Source of the DNA: Posidoniimonas corsicana
GTDB taxonomy: Bacteria; Planctomycetota; Planctomycetia; Pirellulales; Lacipirellulaceae
Direction: 5' to 3'
NCBI RefSeq assembly: GCF_007859765.1
Contig: NZ_SIHJ01000001.1
Coordinates: forward strand, 2,991,075-3,055,074
DNA length: 64,000 nucleotides
Part shown: piece after piece, positions 42,738 through 51,727 of the stretch
How positions within the stretch are numbered: the stretch's first letter is position 1
How the letters are laid out: each line of letters begins with the position of its first letter
Translations under genes and position numbers: made by a program
The notes under the pieces: model-generated
The model's database searches: none
What the model was told of the DNA's origin: nothing
The model's input: only the letters and a program-made list of their open reading frames with translations

Positions 42738-45700
42738 ATGACCAAACGCGTATCACCCCAGACGCCGCGACTCGGTCGCGCCGCGCGCCGGCTGTCGCTC
42801 GAGCCGCTTGAGCCGCGCCTCGCGCTGTCGTCCGCCGGGCTGATTGATATCGGCGCGCAGCCTTCCGGCGCGCTCGACGGCAAGATCGTCTACCTGCACG
42901 GCGGGCACGGCTACACCGCCGACAACCTGGGCAACGGCTCTTGGACCTCACAGCGGCCGCTGCTGTACCGGATGGTCGAAGACATGGGCAACCACGATCA
43001 GATGTCCTACCTCGCCCAGTACCTGTTCGATGCGGGCGCGACCGTCGTGCCGCTGAGGCCGGTTGGACACCAACCGAACGAGGTCGTGCTCGACAACGAC
43101 GATGTCGAGGTCACGTTCACTGGCGCGTGGTCCGACAGCAGCGCCAGCATCTACTTTGGCGACCCCGGTGACGTCCCGTACCGGTTCGCGTCGACCTCGT
43201 CCACCCAGACGGCCGCCGCTCAGTACCGTCCCAACATCTCCGAGCCGGGCTTCTACCCCGTGTATTCCTGGACGCGGTACGGGTCCGACCGCGCCGCCGA
43301 CCAGCTCTACCGGGTGCACCACTCGGGCGGCGTCACGGAGGTGACGGTCAACCACCGGCGGGTCGGCAACGGCACCGTCTACTTGGGGACGTACTACTTC
43401 GAGGCTGGCACGGACGGCTACGTGGAGATCAGCAACGAGTCGAGCGAGTCGGGCCGAGTCGTCATCGCGGACATGATCCGCTTCGGCAACGGGGTAGGGG
43501 ATATCAATCGCGGCGGCGGCGTCTCGGGGTTCGACCGCGAAGACGAGGCCGCGCTCTATTGGATTCAATGGCACGTGGACCACTCGCAGGGGGTGTCCAC
43601 GTCGACCTACCGCAGCAGCTCCGAGGACCGCTCCGCAACGGTGGGCGCGGCGCCAAGGTACGCCGAGTACATGAACCGCGAAGCCGACGGCGACCTGTCG
43701 GATCGGCTGTTTGTCAGCTTCCACTCTAACGCCGGCGGTGGCCGCGGCGTGGTCGGCCTGCACAACACATCCAGCGGGGGCGACACGCCAAACCAGCTGT
43801 TCCTCGCCCAGACGCTCGCCGAGCAGGTAAACGACGACCTGGTCGCCCAGAACGGCGACTTCGAGCACAACTGGTTCAACCGGACCAGCCTAACCTACCA
43901 GGCGTCGTTCAATTACGGCGAGATCAACAACGCCTACATCGACGACGAGTTCGACGCCACGATCGTCGAAACCGCCTTCCACGATAACGAGTTCGACGCG
44001 GAGCTGATGCGCGACCCCCGGGTCCGCGACGCGATCGCCCGGGCCACCTACCAAGGGATCGTCGACTACTTCCACGCGATCGACTCCGGCGCCACGCCCG
44101 ACACGGACGCCCCCGGCCAGCCAACGGACGTGTGGGTTGAAACGAAAACCGCCGGCGAGGCGGTGGTCCACTGGACTGCGGGCGCCGCGAACGGCTACGC
44201 GGGCGGACCCGCAGCAGGATTCACCGTGTACGCGTCGACCAACGGCTACGGTTTCGACGGCGGTCGGTACGTCGCGGGCGCCGGTGCAACCTCGCTAGTG
44301 ATCACCGGCCTGGACCCGGCGCAGGCCTACTTCTTCAAGGTCGTGGCCAACAACCAGGGGGGCCAGTCCCCCGCCAGCGAAGTGGTCGCCGCCAGCGCCT
44401 CAGGAGGGCAGGAGCGGGTCCTCATCGTCAACGGGTTCGATCGGCTCGACCGCTCACTCAATCCGACGCAGACGTTCGTCCAGGGCGGGCTGCTCGAGCG
44501 GGTCCGGCCGCGTCAGAGCAACTCCTTCGATTACGCGGTTCAGATGGCGTCTGCCATCCATTCGGCCGCGCCCGGGCTGTCCATTAGCACCGCCGCAAAC
44601 GAGCTGGTAGCCAACGGCACGGTCGACCTGACGGACTACGATGCGGTGTTCTGGATCCTCGGCGAAGAGTCGACCGCCGACCAGACGTTCGACGTCAGCG
44701 AGCAATCAGCAGTAGCCTCCTACCTGACAGGAGGCGGCAAGCTGTTTGTCTCTGGCGCCGAGATCGGCTGGGAGCTCGACAATCTCGGCGGCGGGCAGTC
44801 GTTCTACAACAACACCCTGCGGGCGGAGTACATCGCCGACGACGCCAACACCTACCAGGCTACGGGCGCGGTCGGGTCGATCTTCGAGGGGATCAACCTG
44901 ACCTTCGACGACGGAGATCTGTACTACGACACCGAGTACGCCGACGTCATCGCCCCCTCGGGCGGCGCGTCGCCGGCGCTGTCTTACGGGAACGGCGCGG
45001 GGACTGCCGCCGTGCAGTTCTCCCAAGGCGAAGAGCGGGTGGTGATGCTCGCCTTCCCATTCGAGACGATCACCGATGCAGCCGTCAGAGCCGAGATGAT
45101 GGCGCGGGTGATCGACTTCTTCGACGCGGGCGGTGGCGGCGTACCGACCGTGACCATCCAGGAGATCCTAGACAACGACGACGGCCCCGCTACCTACACC
45201 TCCACCACCGGATGGATCACCAGCAGCGACCCTGGATATCAAGGCGGGACCTTCCAGTTCAATTTGGTCGGCGGACAGGGCCAGGCCCAGTGGCGCACGA
45301 CGCTTCCTCTAGCAGGAACCGCCCAGGTCTACGTGCAGCACACCGCCGCAGGCAACCGCGCAACCGGCGCACGCTTCGAGGTCACATCCGGTGATCGGAG
45401 CATCAGTCAAAGTGTTAACCAAACCGCCAACAATCTGCAGTGGGTTTTGCTCGGGAGCCTGCCCGTCGAGGCCGGCGAGCTTACCGTCACACTGGACGTT
45501 GCGTCGAGCACCGGCCCGGCCAACTCGGTGATCGTCGCCGACGTCGTCCGAGTGGTGCTGACCGCTCCGATGCCTCCCTCGGGCGACTTCAACGATGACG
45601 GTTTCGTCGACGCCGCTGACTACACCGTGTGGCGGGACCAGAAGGACCAAACTGTCGAGCCGGGCACGGGCGCCGACGGAAACTTCGATGGCATTGTCGA

Positions 45701-46112
45701 TTCCCAGGACTACCAGCTGTGGCGATCACAATACGGCACAGCGATCGTGACGCCGACGCCAATTGTCATCGACACACCGACGGCCGCCACTCTTGAGCAA
45801 AGCCCATCCGTCGCAATGTCGCCAGCCACTGCGCAAGAACCGACGCCCACGCCGATCGAGCCGGCGTCACCCGGCCAACAGCTCGCACCGCTGCCTGCGA
45901 CCGCGACAGCCGAAGTGGTCGGAGAGCCCGTGATTCAGGACATCGTTTCGAGCGAACGAAACAACCAGTTGCTGCTGCTCTTCACAGACAATCCAACAGC
46001 TTCTTCCTCAGAGTTGGTCCTCGTCGAAGCGCTCTTTGACACCGACCAATCCGACGAGGAAGAGCCCGCCCGAGACGCCGTGTTCGCCCGATTTGGTTCT
46101 TCTGAAGTCTGA
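42738..46112 (+). CDS. Giant secreted amidase_3-type / xanthan-lyase-like protein with golvesin, Fn3 and dockerin modules
   Basis: 1124 residues from ATG 42738. It starts with the planctomycete export motif LEPLEPRLALS (21-31). The amidase_3-like core is KIVYLHGGHGYT (about 50), RLFVSFHSNAGGG (about 323) and TIVETAFHDNEFDAELM (about 408). A golvesin-type beta module (about 115-255; YRVHHSGGVTEVTVNHRRV, GYVEISNES) is inserted into it. Then come Fn3 (about 457-555), a GATase-like domain (about 558-805; ERVLIVNGFDRLDRS, YDAVFWILGEES), a second golvesin-type module (about 810-945), a dockerin repeat (GDFNDDGFVDAADYTVWRD, about 955-1005) and a Pro/Thr-rich tail. It may cleave the MurNAc-L-Ala amide of peptidoglycan or act on another acidic polymer. 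Its place beside murQ and anmK supports a wall role. Confidence 0.82.
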   Translation: MTKRVSPQTPRLGRAARRLSLEPLEPRLALSSAGLIDIGAQPSGALDGKIVYLHGGHGYTADNLGNGSWTSQRPLLYRMVEDMGNHDQMSYLAQYLFDAGATVVPLRPVGHQPNEVVLDNDDVEVTFTGAWSDSSASIYFGDPGDVPYRFASTSSTQTAAAQYRPNISEPGFYPVYSWTRYGSDRAADQLYRVHHSGGVTEVTVNHRRVGNGTVYLGTYYFEAGTDGYVEISNESSESGRVVIADMIRFGNGVGDINRGGGVSGFDREDEAALYWIQWHVDHSQGVSTSTYRSSSEDRSATVGAAPRYAEYMNREADGDLSDRLFVSFHSNAGGGRGVVGLHNTSSGGDTPNQLFLAQTLAEQVNDDLVAQNGDFEHNWFNRTSLTYQASFNYGEINNAYIDDEFDATIVETAFHDNEFDAELMRDPRVRDAIARATYQGIVDYFHAIDSGATPDTDAPGQPTDVWVETKTAGEAVVHWTAGAANGYAGGPAAGFTVYASTNGYGFDGGRYVAGAGATSLVITGLDPAQAYFFKVVANNQGGQSPASEVVAASASGGQERVLIVNGFDRLDRSLNPTQTFVQGGLLERVRPRQSNSFDYAVQMASAIHSAAPGLSISTAANELVANGTVDLTDYDAVFWILGEESTADQTFDVSEQSAVASYLTGGGKLFVSGAEIGWELDNLGGGQSFYNNTLRAEYIADDANTYQATGAVGSIFEGINLTFDDGDLYYDTEYADVIAPSGGASPALSYGNGAGTAAVQFSQGEERVVMLAFPFETITDAAVRAEMMARVIDFFDAGGGGVPTVTIQEILDNDDGPATYTSTTGWITSSDPGYQGGTFQFNLVGGQGQAQWRTTLPLAGTAQVYVQHTAAGNRATGARFEVTSGDRSISQSVNQTANNLQWVLLGSLPVEAGELTVTLDVASSTGPANSVIVADVVRVVLTAPMPPSGDFNDDGFVDAADYTVWRDQKDQTVEPGTGADGNFDGIVDSQDYQLWRSQYGTAIVTPTPIVIDTPTAATLEQSPSVAMSPATAQEPTPTPIEPASPGQQLAPLPATATAEVVGEPVIQDIVSSERNNQLLLLFTDNPTASSSELVLVEALFDTDQSDEEEPARDAVFARFGSSEV

Positions 46113-46370
46113 TACGGTTTGCCACCAGAACGGCGGTCAATCCGCCGAATGTGGTGGTGCGCAACGCCGAATCGCTCGGCGCGAGAGCCGACACACACAG
46201 GTTGACGCAGAGGTGCACACACGCTCGCGAATGCGCGAGAAAACCCTGCGCAATGCGATGTAGATATTCTCGTAAATCACAGCCAGATTGGAAGAGAAGG
46301 GCGCGCGATGCCCTCTTTGCCAGAACAACTCATCCAGCCGTTTGAACAACTTCCGCCCGGAGCTATCGCC

Positions 46371-47504
46371 ATGACGACCCGCCTTGCCTGGCGCCTCGCA
46401 GCCCTACTGCTCATCGCAGGAACCGCCCCTGCCGACATCATCATCGTTGATGAAGACTTCGAGTCGTACAATAACGACTCGGAACTGTGGAACGTCTGGG
46501 CGCCCATAGTGGCCGAGTCCGACGCCGGGTTACTTGAGGATGGCACGTTCATCCCCAATGCGTTCCCTGAGGGTGGGCAAGGTGTCGACCACATCGGAGG
46601 CCCGGTGAACGAGTACGTCCCCGCTTTGGGCAACGAAGGAAGCGGTGAGGCAATCGTGCCATCGGCTACTCAAAGCATCGTGCTGTCCGGTGATATCTTC
46701 GACACGGAGGCCGCCGGTAACAAGCGCATGACTATCGGGCTTCGAAACAGCTCGGTGCCCTCGAATATCATTGAGCTGGGTCTGTACAACTCTTTCGGCG
46801 TCACCGAGCCCAACGACGTCGATAGCCCGTCCTACGGTTTTCGATTGGTGCTGTTCTCAGGTGGCAGCACTGGCTACCTCGGTGGCTGGGTGCCTATCCT
46901 GCTTGACCCATCGCTGGACACGGCGCCGGAAGGCGAAGAGCCTGACGGGGTTGTTGGACCGGGCGACATCGGCGAAGCGTGGCATCGCTACACGGCAACG
47001 ATTACCCCAACCGACATTACAGTCACGATGGACCTGTTTCGAGATGGGCTAAACAACGCCACTCAGGAAGCCGGCGTCGACTTCACCCAGACCCTAGACA
47101 TCGTAACGTCGGCCGATGGCTTCGACAGCTTGAGAATCGGCGGCCCATCAAACTCCTCCTCCGCCGGCGGCGGCGTGGTGTTCGACAACATCTCCCTGAC
47201 GTTGGTCGATGTTGACGCCCCCAGCCTAATCGGCGACTACAACGGCGACGGAACGGTTGACGCCGCGGACTACACCGTGTGGCGTGACACGCTGGGTGAC
47301 AGCGTCACCGCCGGCGAGGGCGCCGACGGCAATAACAACGGCGTCATTGACACCGGCGACTACGACGAGTGGGTCGCCAACTATGGCGCCACGAGCGCCG
47401 CACCGTCGGCTGCTGCTGCAGCGCCCGAGCCCGCAACGCTGGGTCTGCTGCTGGCTGGATCGCTTGCCCTGGCGGCATCGCGTCGCCGGTTCGCAGGCGC
47501 GTAG
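46371..47504 (+). CDS. PEP-CTERM and dockerin protein, paralogue A
   Basis: 377 residues from ATG 46371 (CCCGGAG about 9 nt upstream). Signal peptide LAWRLAALLLIAGTAPA. A jelly-roll-like ectodomain (DEDFESYNNDSELW, NKRMTIGLRNSS, NIIELGLYNS, AWHRYTATITPTDITV, FDSLRIGGPSNSSS) is followed by a dockerin-type repeat (GDYNGDGTVDAADYTVWRD) and a PEP-CTERM (AAPEPATLGLLLAGSLALA). The ectodomain is homologous to the next gene, which lacks the dockerin. The function is unknown; a carbohydrate-binding role is plausible. Confidence 0.85.
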   Translation: MTTRLAWRLAALLLIAGTAPADIIIVDEDFESYNNDSELWNVWAPIVAESDAGLLEDGTFIPNAFPEGGQGVDHIGGPVNEYVPALGNEGSGEAIVPSATQSIVLSGDIFDTEAAGNKRMTIGLRNSSVPSNIIELGLYNSFGVTEPNDVDSPSYGFRLVLFSGGSTGYLGGWVPILLDPSLDTAPEGEEPDGVVGPGDIGEAWHRYTATITPTDITVTMDLFRDGLNNATQEAGVDFTQTLDIVTSADGFDSLRIGGPSNSSSAGGGVVFDNISLTLVDVDAPSLIGDYNGDGTVDAADYTVWRDTLGDSVTAGEGADGNNNGVIDTGDYDEWVANYGATSAAPSAAAAAPEPATLGLLLAGSLALAASRRRFAGA

Positions 47505-47846
47505 TCGTCGGTCATGGCCGAGTTGCCGGAGATTCAGTAAAGGTCGTTGCACCTGCCAGGGCCCGATTGAGCCCTGGCAGGGCCAACTCACAACGCTCAG
47601 CGTATCTGTGCGTCCGCGGAGGCTAACGTGCACAGCGACACCGTAAACGCGAAGCAATGCGGCTTTTCGCATGCGTGAAGCGCTGAGTCCGTTGCGCAAA
47701 TTTGACAACATACTCATTTCAATTGGTTTAGATTGGAAGCTAGCTAGACGCCGCTCAGGGCTTCGCACCTGGACACTGCATTCGGGACAAGAGAGCAAGC
47801 GACAATCCGCGTCATTCCGACACCTTAAGAACGGGAGCTTGAGCTA
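47505..47846. other. Intergenic region between PEP-CTERM paralogues
   Basis: 342 bp, less GC-rich than average. It contains the 47552-47581 hairpin and a weak promoter-like TTGACA (47702-47707) with TTTAGA 19 bp further on (47727-47732). The string GATTGGAAG occurs here and also before paralogue A, hinting at duplicated upstream sequence. No gene seen. Confidence 0.45.
47552..47581 (+). terminator. Hairpin, possible terminator of paralogue A
   Basis: A perfect 11-bp stem, CCTGCCAGGGC (47552-47562) and GCCCTGGCAGG (47571-47581), with an 8-nt loop, 48 bp after the stop. No U run follows, so factor-independent termination is uncertain. Confidence 0.5.
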
Positions 47847-48620
47847 ATGAAGAGAATCATCCTCGCTGCTGCAGCAGCAATCCTTCCAGCGTTGTGCGCC
47901 AACGCTGCGACAATCGTCATGGAGGATTTTGAATCGTACGCCGACGACGCAGCGCTGGCAGGCGTGTGGTCGTTGGGGGATGGATCTCTCGACAACGTGC
48001 TGGCCAACCCTGGTCAGTCGCTCTACCATCCAGGCACCGGCGCGTCCTTTTCCGGCGGAAACACCAACTCAATCAGCTTTGCCGAGGTCGCTCCCGGACC
48101 TGGAGAGAAGCTGATCTTCTCTGCCGACATCTACGACAACGGCGCCTCGGCTAACAAGCGGACGACTGCCGGTCTTCGTAAGGCAGCGGGCGCCAACATC
48201 ATCGAGCTGGGCATGTACAACAGCCCCGCGCACTACGCCTACCGTTCCATCTTGTTCGGCCCTGGCGACCCCAGTTGGGTGGCGTTCAGCAACATCGTCG
48301 ACGACGACGGGATGCCGATCGACAACGAGCCGATCGCTGGCTGGCACCGCTTCTCCGCCGTGATCAGCGAGACGAACATCGATTTCTCGCTCGACCTGAA
48401 TGCAGATGGTGTGATCAACGCCACGGCTTCGGTGGCCATCGCGCCGGTGGATCCCGGGTTTGACATCATCCGCCTGGGAGGTCCGTCTGACCTAAGCTCC
48501 GGCGGCGGTGGTGTAAACATTGACAACGTATCGCTGGTGCGTACTCCCGAACCGAACGCCATCGGACTGGCGCTCGTGCTCGGTTCGTGCGGCGTCCTGC
48601 GTCGCCGCAAAGCGGCCTAA
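47847..48620 (+). CDS. PEP-CTERM protein, paralogue B without dockerin
   Basis: 257 residues. Signal peptide IILAAAAAILPALCANA. The ectodomain matches paralogue A: MEDFESYADDAALAGVW, ANKRTTAGLRKAAG, NIIELGMYNS, GWHRFSAVISETNIDFSL, FDIIRLGGPSDLSSGGGGV. It goes directly to the PEP-CTERM (RTPEPNAIGLALVLGSCGVL, then RRRK). Comparison with paralogue A shows that the dockerin was gained or lost as a clean cassette before the anchor. It is followed by a strong terminator. Confidence 0.86.
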   Translation: MKRIILAAAAAILPALCANAATIVMEDFESYADDAALAGVWSLGDGSLDNVLANPGQSLYHPGTGASFSGGNTNSISFAEVAPGPGEKLIFSADIYDNGASANKRTTAGLRKAAGANIIELGMYNSPAHYAYRSILFGPGDPSWVAFSNIVDDDGMPIDNEPIAGWHRFSAVISETNIDFSLDLNADGVINATASVAIAPVDPGFDIIRLGGPSDLSSGGGGVNIDNVSLVRTPEPNAIGLALVLGSCGVLRRRKAA

Positions 48621-48727
48621 GCGATACTTGCAGACCAGCCGTGGCAGAGGCGGCTGTTTCTTGCAGGCGGAAGACGAAGGGGGCGCGGCCATTAGGCCCG
48701 CCCCGGTGGAGACCGGGCGTCGCCTAC

Positions 48728-48760
48728 GCGTCTTGGCAGAAATGCCAAGACGCTTTTTTT
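48728..48760 (+). terminator. Strong intrinsic terminator with GAAA tetraloop
   Basis: Perfect 11-bp stem GCGTCTTGGCA (48728-48738) / TGCCAAGACGC (48743-48753), GAAA tetraloop (48739-48742) and seven T (48754-48760). It ends the PEP-CTERM paralogue B transcript and isolates the following DigH-AmpG-GNAT-NagZ operon. Confidence 0.93.
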
Positions 48761-48845
48761 ATGCCCTCACGCAGGTGCGCATCAGCGAGACGCGAGTGCG
48801 CACTTTCCGCAAGGCGCACGCCCCCTCAGCGGGTATCGTAAAGGC

Positions 48846-50378
48846 ATGAAGTGCATACCTTTGCTGGCGTCTGTGATCGCCGTTGCCGCCTGCGCCTTGA
48901 CGACCTCCGCACCGGTGCGAGGGGCGGCCCCCCCTCAGATCGAAAGCGAGTTCCGCGCCGCCTGGATAGCGACCGTCGCGAACATCGACTGGCCGTCGAA
49001 GCCCGGGCTGTCGGTCAAACGGCAGAAGCAAGAGTTCGTCGACCTGCTCGACGCGGCCGTCGACCTGAACCTGAACGCCGTTGTGCTGCAGGTGCGGCCT
49101 GCGTGCGACGCCATCTACCGCTCCGAGCTGGAGCCCTGGTCCTCGGTGCTATCGGGCCGCATGGGCGTTGCCCCAGACCCCGCGTACGACCCGCTGGAGT
49201 TCGCGGTCGCCGAGGCGCACCGCCGCGGCCTGCAGCTGCACGCTTGGTTCAACCCCTATCGGGCGTCACACCCTTCTTACAAGGGTGAGCTCTCCTCGGA
49301 CCACGTCAGCGAACGCCTGCCCAACTCGGTCGTCGAGTACGGCTCCTACCTGTGGCTCGATCCGAGCGACGCTGATGCAGCGAAGCACTCCCTGGACGTG
49401 ATTCTCGACGTGGTCCGCCGGTACGACATCGACGGCGTTCACTTCGACGACTACTTCTACCCCTACCCAATCACCCAAACCGCCGAGGACGCGAACAACG
49501 GTCTGGAGGGCGGCGTCGCGAAGAGCGGCAAGGTCCCCTTCCCCGACGACCGCAGTTGGAACGCGTACGTCGCATCCACCGACGCAGGCGAGCGTCTTGC
49601 CAGGCCCGACTGGCGACGGCAGAGCATCAATAACTTCGTGCGAGACGTCTACCATGGCGTTAAGCGAGAGAAGCCGCACGTGCTGTTCGGCATCAGCCCG
49701 TTCGGCATCTGGAGGCCCGGCCACCCGGCATCGGTCGTCGGATTCGACGCCTACGCCGAGCTCTACGCCGACTCCAAGCTTTGGCTGGAGGAGGGCTGGG
49801 TCGACTACTTCACCCCGCAGCTCTACTGGCCGGTCCGCTCATCGGGGCAGAGCTACCCCGTGCTGCTGGAGTGGTGGACGCGGCAGAACCCCCACGGGCG
49901 GCCGATCTGGCCCGGCCTGTTCACGTCCAAGGTGCGTCAATCACCGCGTGGCAAAGACTGGGGCGCCAGTGAGATCGTCGAGCAGGTTCAGATAACCCAA
50001 GCCTTTGATGACGCCGGCGGAAATGTGCACTTCAGCATGAAGGCCCTGTCCCAGAACTACGGCGGCGTCGCGGACGCGCTCCGCGAGGGCCCCTACCGCA
50101 CCCCCGCCCTGCCGCCCAACTGCGGCGCACTGGGCGGCGCTAGCGCCCCGCCCGCCCAGCCCACCGCTACACTAGATGCGGGTCGGATCCGCCTCCAGCC
50201 CGACGCGGCGCCCTGGCTGTGGGCCGTGCAGACACGCGACGCTTCCGGCTGGACCACCCGGGTGCTACCGGGTGCGACGGAAAGCGTTGAGGTCGCCAAC
50301 GGCGCGCAAGAGGTGGTCATTACCGCGGTCGATCGCCTGGGACAACGCAGCGTGCCCGCACGGGTCGTCCCCCAGTAG
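48846..50378 (+). CDS. GHL10-family exported glycoside hydrolase (DigH/YngK-like)
   Basis: 510 residues. Signal peptide LASVIAVAACALTTSAPVRG. The GHL10 (DUF187-type) barrel shows FRAAWIATVANIDWPSKPGL, LNAVVLQVRPACDAIYRSEL, LQLHAWFNPYRAS, DIDGVHFDDYFYPYP (about 197-211), GISPFGIWRPG, WVDYFTPQLYWPVRSSGQSY and PIWPGLFTSKV. A C-terminal beta-sandwich (about 425-510) is Fn3-like. E. coli DigH of this family cleaves amidase-denuded peptidoglycan glycans. Here the gene leads an operon with AmpG-like (26 bp), GNAT and NagZ, so a murein substrate is likely but inferred. Confidence 0.88.
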   Translation: MKCIPLLASVIAVAACALTTSAPVRGAAPPQIESEFRAAWIATVANIDWPSKPGLSVKRQKQEFVDLLDAAVDLNLNAVVLQVRPACDAIYRSELEPWSSVLSGRMGVAPDPAYDPLEFAVAEAHRRGLQLHAWFNPYRASHPSYKGELSSDHVSERLPNSVVEYGSYLWLDPSDADAAKHSLDVILDVVRRYDIDGVHFDDYFYPYPITQTAEDANNGLEGGVAKSGKVPFPDDRSWNAYVASTDAGERLARPDWRRQSINNFVRDVYHGVKREKPHVLFGISPFGIWRPGHPASVVGFDAYAELYADSKLWLEEGWVDYFTPQLYWPVRSSGQSYPVLLEWWTRQNPHGRPIWPGLFTSKVRQSPRGKDWGASEIVEQVQITQAFDDAGGNVHFSMKALSQNYGGVADALREGPYRTPALPPNCGALGGASAPPAQPTATLDAGRIRLQPDAAPWLWAVQTRDASGWTTRVLPGATESVEVANGAQEVVITAVDRLGQRSVPARVVPQ

Positions 50379-50404
50379 CCCGAACGCTCCCGACTAGGTT
50401 CCGC

Positions 50405-51727
50405 ATGGCGTCCCCGACCACTACCGAGCGCGAGGAGCGGCCCGCATCTGTCGCCACGGCCCCTCCGGCCGAGCCGCCCGCCGGCGCGTCGGCCGCCTGG
50501 TGGTGGATCCCGACGCTCTACTTCGCCGAGGGGGTGCCGAACGAGGTTGTGATGTCGCTGGCGGGCGCCATGTACGCGCTGCTGGGGATCGGCAACCAGG
50601 AGATGGCCCTCTACACCGGCATGCTCTACCTGCCGTGGGTCCTGAAGCCGTTGTGGAGCCCGCTGGTTGACGTGCTCGGCACGCAGCGGCGGTGGATCAT
50701 CGGCACGCAGGTCGCCCTCGCCGCTGGCTTCCTGGGCGTCGCGGTCGCGTTGCCCACCGCCGGGTTCTTCTTCGGATCGCTGTGCTTCCTGTGGGTGCTG
50801 GCGTTCAGCTCCGCGACCCACGACATCGCCGCCGACGGGTACTACATGTCGGCACTGCCCGAGAAGAGCCAGGCCTGGTTCGTCGGCATCCGGAGCACGT
50901 TCTACCGCGGCGCCAAGTTCTTTGTTTCGGCCGTGCTGCTGGCTGCCGCCGGCAGGCTCAGCGGCGTGCTGCCTGAACAGCAGGCGTGGGCGTGGACGTT
51001 CGGCCTGGCTGCGCTGACCTACGTGGTGCTCGCGGCCTACCACGCGTGGAGCCTGCCGCCGCAGGTGGCCCCGCCCCGATCGGGCAGAACGGCCGCCGGC
51101 CTGCTGAGAGACCTGGGCGACACGTTCGTCTCGTTCTTTGAGAAGCCCGGCGTGGTCGTGGGCATCGCGTTCCTGCTCCTGTACCGATTCTCCGAAGCGC
51201 AGCTCGGCAAGATCGCTCAACCGTTCATGTTCGCGTCCCGCGCCGACGGCGGCTTGGCGCTCAGCCCGGAGAGCGTCGCGGTCATTTACGGCACCTTTGG
51301 TCTCCTCTTCCTGACACTGGGCGGCATCCTCGGTGGGTTCGCCATCGCCAAGCACGGGCTGCGGCCCTGGTTCCTGCCGATGGCGGTCGCGATCAACATC
51401 CCCAACGTGCTCTACCTGGTGCTCGCCACCACCCAGCCGGAGCAGCTGTGGCTAGTTGGGCTGGCGGTTTCGGTAGAGCAGTTTGGCTACGGGTTCGGCT
51501 TCGCGGCCTACCTGATGTACATGCTCAAGATCTCCCGCGGGGCTCACCAGACCGCACACTATGCGCTGTGCACCGGCTTCATGGCGTTGGGGGTCATGCT
51601 GCCGAGCATGGCGTCGGGCTGGGTGGAGGAGCGTCTGGGCTATGTCGGCTTCTTCTGGTGGATCCTCGTGGCGACCATCCCCAGCTTCGTCATCACCGCG
51701 GTCGCGCGGCGGGGAGTGGTGGATTGA
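50405..51727 (+). CDS. MFS transporter, AmpG-like muropeptide permease
   Basis: 440 residues. Roughly 12 helices after a 35-residue disordered N-terminus. AmpG-like MFS features: WWIPTLYFAEGVPNEVVM, LYLPWVLKPLWSPLVDVLG with RRWII (helix 2-3 signature), SATHDIAADGYYMSALP and LYRFSEAQLGKIAQPFMF. AmpG imports GlcNAc-anhMurNAc (peptides) from the periplasm. The assignment is strengthened by genes on both sides: a DigH-like hydrolase upstream, and a GNAT (4-bp overlap) and NagZ downstream. Sequence alone supports the MFS/AmpG superfamily; muropeptide specificity is inferred from context. Confidence 0.87.
   Translation: MASPTTTEREERPASVATAPPAEPPAGASAAWWWIPTLYFAEGVPNEVVMSLAGAMYALLGIGNQEMALYTGMLYLPWVLKPLWSPLVDVLGTQRRWIIGTQVALAAGFLGVAVALPTAGFFFGSLCFLWVLAFSSATHDIAADGYYMSALPEKSQAWFVGIRSTFYRGAKFFVSAVLLAAAGRLSGVLPEQQAWAWTFGLAALTYVVLAAYHAWSLPPQVAPPRSGRTAAGLLRDLGDTFVSFFEKPGVVVGIAFLLLYRFSEAQLGKIAQPFMFASRADGGLALSPESVAVIYGTFGLLFLTLGGILGGFAIAKHGLRPWFLPMAVAINIPNVLYLVLATTQPEQLWLVGLAVSVEQFGYGFGFAAYLMYMLKISRGAHQTAHYALCTGFMALGVMLPSMASGWVEERLGYVGFFWWILVATIPSFVITAVARRGVVD

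Noticed and set aside
47702-47732. TTGACA with TTTAGA as promoter for PEP-CTERM paralogue B
   Set aside because: The -35 is perfect but the 19-bp spacer and weak -10 make it unconvincing as a stand-alone call.
48774-48808. GTGCGCA/TGCGCAC inverted repeat before the DigH-like gene as an operator
   Set aside because: A single 7-bp GC-rich repeat with no second copy and no linked regulator.
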